The notes under the pieces were generated by a model, which saw only the letters and a program-made list of their open reading frames with translations, searched no databases and was not told where the DNA came from. A stretch of 36,951 nucleotides of DNA from CAZWLD01 sp964634685 (GTDB taxonomy: Bacteria; Bacillota_I; Bacilli_A; Acholeplasmatales; JAEDCM01), in contig CAZWLD010000018.1 of NCBI GenBank assembly GCA_964634685.1, positions 1 to 36,951 of the forward strand, written 5' to 3'. Position 1 is the stretch's first letter. The number at the start of each line of letters is the position of its first letter. This document shows, piece after piece, positions 31,956 through 36,951 of the stretch. The translations under genes were made by a program, and so were the position numbers.

Positions 31956-32507
31956 CTACTCATCTACATATTCTAACATCAACCTTGAAGGAAAAGAATA
32001 TTCAGTGACAACATTGCCATCTATTGTGAATTTTTTAATTGATAAAAATATCTTATCTGCTTCAAAATTATTTCTATCTTCTTTATAATAATTTGAATTT
32101 TCAATTTCCAAAACCATTAATATTATTGAGTTTTCAACATTAATAAAATTTGAAATATCTAATTCTATATAATACCTATCAATTTGATCTCCTACTTTTC
32201 CTAGAGATTTAAAGTTACAAGAAAAGCCTTCGTTCTTATCATTTTCAAGATAGATATCCACATAATAAGAGGCATTGTTTTTTCTATTAACTAGAATATT
32301 CGTTTCTTTATCATCAACATTTTCACTAATAAAATTTAAACTTACATAATCAATTTTGATTTCATTATAAAAAACAAATTGGTCTCCTGCATATCCATAT
32401 TTTCCTTCTTTAAAAGTAAATCTTTCTTCTTTATAACAAGAAGTCAATATGAAGCCAAAAAGAATTAATCCCAATACTAAAAATAGCGTATTAAATTTAT
32501 GAAGCAT
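31956..32507 (-). CDS. putative lipoprotein, unknown function
   Basis: An 183-residue secreted lipoprotein candidate: signal peptide with basic start (MLHKF), hydrophobic core and lipobox LTSC with lipid cysteine C24, followed by a mainly beta-strand-like mature part rich in Asn, Glu and Tyr. No family was recognised. The start at 32507 has a perfect AAAGGAGG 7 nt upstream; a longer frame starting at 32573 would read through the hairpin and is rejected. The gene is enclosed by the two murC 3' copies and has its own promoter and an attenuator-like leader, suggesting an independent cassette. Confidence 0.75.
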   Translation of the reverse strand: MLHKFNTLFLVLGLILFGFILTSCYKEERFTFKEGKYGYAGDQFVFYNEIKIDYVSLNFISENVDDKETNILVNRKNNASYYVDIYLENDKNEGFSCNFKSLGKVGDQIDRYYIELDISNFINVENSIILMVLEIENSNYYKEDRNNFEADKIFLSIKKFTIDGNVVTEYSFPSRLMLEYVDE

Positions 32508-32534
32508 ATCTGCGCCTCCTTTTATAAAATCTAC

Positions 32535-32640
32535 AAAAACCCCCTTTAGTTTTTTACCTAAAGAGAGGTTCAAATCAAAAATACTATTAGTCCTAAGGTA
32601 ATTTACTCGAAAACTATCAAGGGTTGGTTAACTTGCCACA
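32535..32640 (-). ncRNA. attenuator-like 5' leader of the lipoprotein gene
   Basis: Minus strand: stem CTTTAG / CTAAAG (32544-32549 with 32558-32563) extends to about 12 bp through AACC/GGTT with a small bulge, then GGTTTTTG, looking like an intrinsic terminator 15 nt before the ribosome-binding site. An upstream segment TTACCTTAGG (32592-32601) can pair with 9 of 10 bases of the terminator's 5' arm region and could act as antiterminator. No known riboswitch class recognised. Alternatively it is simply the murC terminator. Confidence 0.45.
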
Positions 32641-32645
32641 CTAAT

Positions 32646-32674
32646 AATATATCAAAAAAAGTATCTAATTACAA
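32646..32674 (-). promoter_or_regulatory. candidate promoter of the lipoprotein gene
   Basis: Minus strand: -35 TTGTAA (32669-32674), 17-bp spacer, -10 TATATT (32646-32651) with extended TG. Located just downstream of the murC stop. Confidence 0.5.
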
Positions 32675-32700
32675 TGATTATAATCCCTTATAAATTTATG

Positions 32701-32946
32701 TTTTCATACGATTATTTTTTTCAAATCTTCGATTCTTTTATATATTGTACCCGCTCCCATAAATACTATAACCTTATCTTTGAATTCAATTAGCTCCGAT
32801 ACCGACTCAAAATGACGAGCATTTGGCAATCGCTTTAACAAAAAGTTTATATTTCCTTGCCTATTTTCCCGGACCGATGTGAAAACATCCGCAATAAATA
32901 AATATTTTACTTCTTTTAATACATCCACAAAATCATCAATCAAATC
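32701..32946. repeat. direct repeat, copy B (3' end of intact murC)
   Basis: Copy of 31611-31856; the two starts are exactly 1090 bp apart and enclose 844 bp with the lipoprotein gene. Confidence 0.92.
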
Positions 32947-33945
32947 TAAGGTTCTGCTATAAGTATGAGGTTCAAAAACTAAAACAATATCTCGATTATA
33001 TTTTGTCTGTATAGCCTCAAGCGTTACTTTTATTTCGGTTGGATGATGAGCATAATCATCAATAATTAAGTATTCATTTATCCGGTACTCTGCCATTCTT
33101 CTTGAAGGCATTTTAAAAGAATCAATTGACCTTTGAATATCTCCAATATTATGAATCAAGGCTGTAATAATCGCACCAGCGCAATTATAAATCATATGTC
33201 TTCCGTAATATGGAATAGTGTAATAATAGGAAACCGAATCATGAACGATTTTGATTCGATAAGGATATTTATCATCGACAATTTTAATTACATAGTCATT
33301 ATTATCGTCAAAGCCAAAACGAATAATATTATTACCTTGTAATTTCAAGCAATTTTCATCATCACCATTAATTAGACAAATATTACTTTGATTAACTAAT
33401 TCTTGAAAGGTATCAATTATTTCCTCAATCGATTTATAAAAATCCGTATGCTCATATTCAATATTATTTATCAATAGAAAATGGGGATAATAAGCCAAAA
33501 AATGCTTTTGATATTCACATGCTTCATAAATAAAATAATCATTATCAATAATTCCCTTTCCGCTTCCATCACCAATAATATAATCAATTCTTTCATTTCT
33601 AAACAAATGAGCAATCAAGCTCGTTGTCGTTGTTTTACCATGCGTCCCCGAAACGGCAATCCCAATTCCATCTAAGGTATGTAAAAATTCATTGTATCGA
33701 TAAACTGGATATCCTCTTTTTATAACCTCTAAATGATCATTTCCACCAACAAAAGCACTACCGACAATATATACATAATCCTCTAAAATCGTGCCCAAAG
33801 GATAAATCCGACAAAAAGATAATTGTTCTTCAGTAAAAAAGGTAGTTTCCACATCGCTTCCGGCTATATGATGACCCTTATCATATAAAAGCTTTGCCAA
33901 GGCACTCATACCTGAGCCCTTTATTCCAATCAAAAAATATTTCAA
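32704..33945 (-). CDS. murC: UDP-N-acetylmuramate--L-alanine ligase
   Basis: Adds L-alanine to UDP-MurNAc in the cytoplasmic phase of peptidoglycan synthesis. The N-terminal Rossmann domain has GIKGSGMSALA (5-15); the ATP-binding loop is GTHGKTTTT at about 100-108; IDDYAHHPTEI and VFEPHTYSR mark the C-terminal domain. The length of 413 is a little below the usual 430-450. The start is ambiguous: TTG 33945 has AGGTG 6 nt upstream and gives MKYFLIGIKGSG, matching the family, whereas GTG 33954 overlaps that site. The terminal 243 bp are duplicated downstream. A TATAAT lies 23 bp upstream. Confidence 0.94.
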   Translation of the reverse strand: MKYFLIGIKGSGMSALAKLLYDKGHHIAGSDVETTFFTEEQLSFCRIYPLGTILEDYVYIVGSAFVGGNDHLEVIKRGYPVYRYNEFLHTLDGIGIAVSGTHGKTTTTSLIAHLFRNERIDYIIGDGSGKGIIDNDYFIYEACEYQKHFLAYYPHFLLINNIEYEHTDFYKSIEEIIDTFQELVNQSNICLINGDDENCLKLQGNNIIRFGFDDNNDYVIKIVDDKYPYRIKIVHDSVSYYYTIPYYGRHMIYNCAGAIITALIHNIGDIQRSIDSFKMPSRRMAEYRINEYLIIDDYAHHPTEIKVTLEAIQTKYNRDIVLVFEPHTYSRTLDLIDDFVDVLKEVKYLFIADVFTSVRENRQGNINFLLKRLPNARHFESVSELIEFKDKVIVFMGAGTIYKRIEDLKKIIV

Positions 33946-33967
33946 CACATTCACCTAATTTTAGTAT

Positions 33968-33973
33968 ATTATA
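33968..33973 (-). promoter_or_regulatory. -10 element of murC
   Basis: TATAAT on the minus strand between the rplS terminator and murC; the corresponding -35 region is only T-rich. Confidence 0.45.
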
Positions 33974-33985
33974 AAGGAAAAAAAA

Positions 33986-34014
33986 GGTGAAAAAAAGGAC
34001 TCTTAACGAGTCCT
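33986..34014 (-). terminator. terminator of rplS
   Basis: Minus strand AGGACTC-GTTAA-GAGTCCT followed by a U-run, 7 nt past the rplS stop. Confidence 0.88.
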
Positions 34015-34020
34015 CTTGCA

Positions 34021-34398
34021 TTAGCGGCGTTCAGTAATACGAGCTGCTTTTGCAGATAATGTTCTAATGTAGTTTAACTTAGCACGACGTACGCGGCCTT
34101 TTCTTGCTACTTCGATTTTGTCAATTGCTGGTGAGTTTACTGGGAAAGTACGTTCAACACCTACACCGTAAGAAACCTTACGAACAGTAAATGTTTCACT
34201 AATTCCTCCACCTTGACGTTTGATACATAATCCTTCAAATAATTGGATACGCTCGCGAGTACCTTCCACAATCTTTACATAAACCTTAAGTGTGTCTCCT
34301 GGACGGAAGGCAGGAACTTCCTTCATGTACTTCTTTGTGATGTCTGCGATTAATGCTTGACCCTTTAAACGAGGGGCCTTTGTTACTTTTTCATCCAT
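34021..34398 (-). CDS. rplS: 50S ribosomal protein L19
   Basis: Component of the large ribosomal subunit at the 30S-50S interface. The core FRPGDTLKVYVKIVEGTRERIQLFEG, KRQGGGISETFTVRK and YGVGVERTFPVNSPAIDKIEV is unmistakable. The protein has about 15-20 extra N-terminal residues (MDEKVTKAPRLKGQALIADI) compared with Bacillus L19. ATG 34398 is chosen because AGGAG lies 11 nt upstream; an in-frame GTG at 34410 abuts that site and is rejected. It is transcribed alone here, from its own promoter through a structured leader to its own terminator; the usual neighbours rpsP, rimM and trmD are not present in this window. Confidence 0.96.
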   Translation of the reverse strand: MDEKVTKAPRLKGQALIADITKKYMKEVPAFRPGDTLKVYVKIVEGTRERIQLFEGLCIKRQGGGISETFTVRKVSYGVGVERTFPVNSPAIDKIEVARKGRVRRAKLNYIRTLSAKAARITERR

Positions 34399-34472
34399 GC
34401 TTTCATACACTCCTATATAATATTTCGCTCATAGACAATCTATCCAGCGGAGCTATGTGGCCTTTTAGGACC
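34399..34472 (-). ncRNA. structured 5' leader of rplS (possible L19 leader)
   Basis: About 74 nt from the predicted start to the ATG. Minus strand: GGTCCTAAAAGGCC can form a 4-bp hairpin; GCTC pairs with GAGC around an inner AUAGA-UUG-UCUAU hairpin. Ribosomal-protein leaders that sense L19 exist in low-GC Gram-positives; I could not confirm the consensus by eye. Confidence 0.4.
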
Positions 34473-34478
34473 TTTTTA

Positions 34479-34507
34479 ATTTTATCATAGATAAATACTA
34501 AATGCAA
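34479..34507 (-). promoter_or_regulatory. predicted rplS promoter
   Basis: Minus strand: -35 TTGCAT (34502-34507), 17-bp spacer, -10 TAAAAT (34479-34484) with extended TG. Confidence 0.65.
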
Positions 34508-34518
34508 TACTTATTTTC

Positions 34519-34555
34519 TGTTTTACCAAAATCTATAAGTTGTTTTACCAAAATC
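34519..34555. repeat. two 15-bp direct repeats at 22-bp period
   Basis: TGTTTTACCAAAATC at 34519-34533 and again, identical, at 34541-34555. The period is close to two helical turns. They lie just upstream of the rplS promoter. Could be operator half-sites or the subterminal repeats of a lost insertion sequence. Confidence 0.55.
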
Positions 34556-34729
34556 ATGGTTATAGTCCAATATTGATTAGGTAAAAAATTTCTTTACACT
34601 GTATTTATTCGTTGCATTAATTATTGCTTTAATCTTTGTAGGTAATCAAGCAACGAGTTTACAATAAATCTTTCCAACATAGTTTTTTATATCTTCAGTT
34701 ATTTTTTCTAAATAATCAATAATATTTTC
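34556..34729. other. intergenic stretch downstream of the protease remnant
   Basis: No gene found. On the minus strand the protease frame stays open after its TAA for another 27 codons (ENIIDYLEKITEDIKNYVG...), then meets TGA, and continues 22 codons to TAA. This may be a decayed C-terminal extension or chance. Confidence 0.35.
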
Positions 34730-36705
34730 TTAAGACATTTGAGGAATATCATTTTTATTATAGAAAATCAATGTATTATTAAAATATGCGTTAATATCTT
34801 CGTCAACTAAAATAACAATCCCACTTGGTAAAATATAGCTCCCATTAATCGAATATTTTCTATTATCATTAAGAGAATATACTGTAGCCATATCTAAATT
34901 TAAATCTAGCAAATGACCACACTCTAAACAATTTGCTTTATTATTTTTTATATCAGAAGAACGAATTACATGAGATTTTTTTGTTTGCCCAGTAGCACCA
35001 CATTCACATACTTCTATGTGCGATGTTCTATTGTAGTAAACCCAATCATCATACATATGAGAATGTGGGGGGCCATAAATACTCATACTAATTACTCCAG
35101 AGTTAGTTTCATCTAAATATGAAACTAACAAATAATACCCTCCTAAAGATAAATTTTTTGAAAATTCAGCTTTACAATTTCCGTTAGAATAGATTATATT
35201 TGTGGCAACCATATTTAATTGATAATCATAAAAGGTGATATTGATTGGCTGTGTTGAAGAAATAACAAATCTATAATCATATGCATTTTGAACGCCTAAT
35301 CTAACCATTGCATTGTTATCAATAAAATAAGGAGTTGTTCCATCTATAGTTTTATTGATATACTTATTGTTATAATTTAATTGCAAATATGATGAACATA
35401 AGTTTAAAACATATTTAACTGCATTAAACGCATTAAGTTTTTTTACTGTCTGTGTTGAACCATCAGGAACATTAATATTTATTTCCTCAGCACTGTTCAA
35501 AATTGCATTTTTTAGCTGTAAGGCGGATAAATCTGGTTTTATCGATAGTAATAATGCTGCTACACCAGCTACTTGCGGTGATGCCATTGATGTACCTGAA
35601 TAATAGGCATACGAATTACCATTTATTGTGCTAAATATATTTCCCCCTGGAGCATATATGTTACCGTATTTATTCCATAGTTTGAATATGAATCTCTGGA
35701 TCCGCTGCTATTTAGTGCTCCAACTGATAATAAATTTGAAATACTATGTGAAGAAGGATAATGAGGTTCTTCATCAGTATTTTTTGCATCATTTCCTGCT
35801 GCACAAACAAATAAACCACTATAATTTCTAATAGCTTGTTCTCTTGAAATAACTAAATCAGAATAATTATACCCACCACCACTATAATTTAAGATGTCTA
35901 TGTTTATTTCATCTTCATTTGCATAATTGATGGCAGAAATGACATTTCCGATTGGTAAATTACCTGAATTATTAGCTACTCTTAAAGATACAATTGAAAC
36001 CTCCCAATTTACACCAGTCAATCCGATACCATTATTTCCAACTGCTCCAATAATACCTGCAACATGGGTTCCGTGACCTACCAAATCATCTAACGGATCA
36101 GTAAAATCCGCGGAAAATGATCTACTCAATTCTACATTTATATTATATTGCAAATCAGCGTGATCACCATCAACTCCAGTATCAATTATTCCAACTGTTA
36201 TTTCGCTACAACCAGTAGTAAAACTCCACGCTTTATCTAAATCCATCATATTTACAGCATATTGACTAGTCGATGAATAATCATTAGGAACACTAAGCAC
36301 TTTATCAAAATAATTTGGCTCTGCAGCATACACATAATCAATATCTTCTAATTCTTTTATTACATTAAGTATTTTTTGTTTATTTGAATCTTTTATTGTC
36401 ATTTTATATATTCTTCTAAAATTATCATTCATTTCATCTACAGTATCATATGAACTAGTCAAATCTTCCAGTTCATCATAATCAATACTTTAGAACGCCA
36501 TATTTAAATCTAATTGTCTTGATGTTTCTTTGTTTAAAACAATTAATATTTCATTATCTGAAAAATCCTGTTCTAATGTCGCATTAAAATACACCTTTTC
36601 TATTACTGAATTGCTTTTAGTATTAATCGAAACATTTCTGAGATTAAATTAAAATATTGAAACTAGTATTAAGCATAGTAATATTTTTTTCATTATCTTA
36701 TACAT
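34730..36705 (-). pseudogene. subtilisin-like serine protease (S8), inactivated
   Basis: Secreted S8 protease remnant. From ATG 36705 (AGGAG 5 nt upstream) it encodes a signal peptide, but TAA codons interrupt the frame at 36649-36651 (codon 19) and 36490-36492, and a one-base deletion near 35665 shifts the frame between NTVTY and APGGNIF. Otherwise the family motifs are intact: Asp in VGIIDTGVD, His in GHGTHVAGIIG, and Ser in SGTSMASPQVAG (the last after the frameshift). The C-terminal part has a Cys/His-rich block (CECGATGQ...CLECGHLL) seen in some Firmicute surface proteins. Two open segments remain (36462-35623 and about 35675-34730). A sequencing error could explain at most one lesion. 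Confidence 0.88.
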
Positions 36706-36721
36706 TTTTTCTCCTCACTCT

Positions 36722-36951
36722 CTATGATATTGGGTCTCCGTTAAGTTCCAATCCGTCCCCTGATGAAACTGGAAATCTTTTAATTAGTTCATCCAAATGT
36801 TCAATCAATAATATCTTATTTGTATACGCTTCTTTTAAGGTATAAAAGCAATTATTATAATAAACCAATGCACAATTATTATTTGAGTATTCAAATACAT
36901 AATTTATTATTGTTTCTTTATCTAATAATATTGTTATGAATTTTTCATATG
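36722..36951 (-). CDS. 3' end of an unidentified gene (runs off the window)
   Basis: An open frame with no stop from the window edge to TAG at 36722-36724 encodes about 76 residues (YEKFITILLDKETIINYVFEY... to ELNGDPIS). The start lies beyond the window. It ends 16 nt before the protease start, so both were probably one transcript. The sequence is rich in Asn, Tyr and Leu; no family recognised. Coding status rests on the long open frame and its position. Confidence 0.45.
   Translation of the reverse strand, partial: YEKFITILLDKETIINYVFEYSNNNCALVYYNNCFYTLKEAYTNKILLIEHLDELIKRFPVSSGDGLELNGDPIS

Noticed and set aside
32535..32570. preQ1-I riboswitch, because of an AAAAAACTAA stretch before the lipoprotein gene
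   Set aside because: The required upstream stem with its cytosine-rich loop is missing; the A-rich piece is the loop of the terminator-like hairpin.
34519..34555. CRISPR array
   Set aside because: Only two 15-bp units with a 7-bp gap; too short and no cas genes.
1..36951. Mycoplasma/Spiroplasma genetic code (TGA as tryptophan)
   Set aside because: TGA terminates dagK and murC at family-typical ends, tryptophan is encoded by TGG throughout, and cell-wall genes are present.
36462..36951. A separate gene on the plus strand near 36657-36845
   Set aside because: It lies antisense to the protease signal region and the partial minus-strand gene, with no ribosome-binding site or family resemblance.

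Overview
The window is AT-rich DNA from a low-GC Gram-positive (Bacillota, probably Bacilli or an Erysipelotrichia/RF39-like gut lineage). The evidence is two T-box leaders, a CcpA-type regulator, an Spx-family protein, strong AAGGAGG ribosome-binding sites, consensus sigma-A promoters and lipoboxes. TGA is used as a stop (dagK, murC), so the code is 11 and not the Mycoplasma code; murC and alr indicate a cell wall. The order murC - ccpA - tyrS resembles the arrangement in Bacillus.

Layout. 1-3.6 kb: a truncated GNAT acetyltransferase, gap, clpP, NAD kinase and a CYTH protein. 3.6-6.0 kb: an spx-like gene and three membrane-associated proteins, one resembling a degenerate ApbE; they lie downstream of, and on the same strand as, opp cluster 1. 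6.0-23.3 kb: two tandem oligopeptide ABC transporters in the order oppA-B-C-D-F, both on the minus strand, with paralogous promoters. 23.6-25.4 kb: a divergent pepF oligopeptidase. 25.4-26.6 kb: T-box-controlled trpS. 26.6-30.5 kb: a T-box-headed tyrS - hydrolase - alr - diacylglycerol-kinase-like gene string. 30.5-34.4 kb: ccpA, a lipoprotein gene bracketed by a 246-bp duplication of the murC 3' end, murC and rplS. 34.5-36.7 kb: a decayed subtilisin-like protease, then the 3' end of an unidentified gene.

Functional theme: capture of extracellular peptides (OppA lipoproteins), import (OppBCDF) and cytoplasmic cleavage (PepF). CcpA-operator-like sequences (TGAAAnCGnnTT type) stand upstream of both oppA genes, gap and pepF, and a related palindrome stands upstream of ccpA, so peptide uptake and glycolysis may be coordinated by the regulator encoded in this window.

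Most unusual: OppA of cluster 1 appears circularly permuted, because the segment that normally ends SBP_bac_5 proteins lies just after its lipid anchor. Three of the four Opp ATPases carry large insertions at two different places in the nucleotide-binding domain. The extra extracytoplasmic domain is in OppB of one system and OppC of the other. The murC-flanked lipoprotein looks like a small inserted or duplicated cassette with its own attenuator-like leader.
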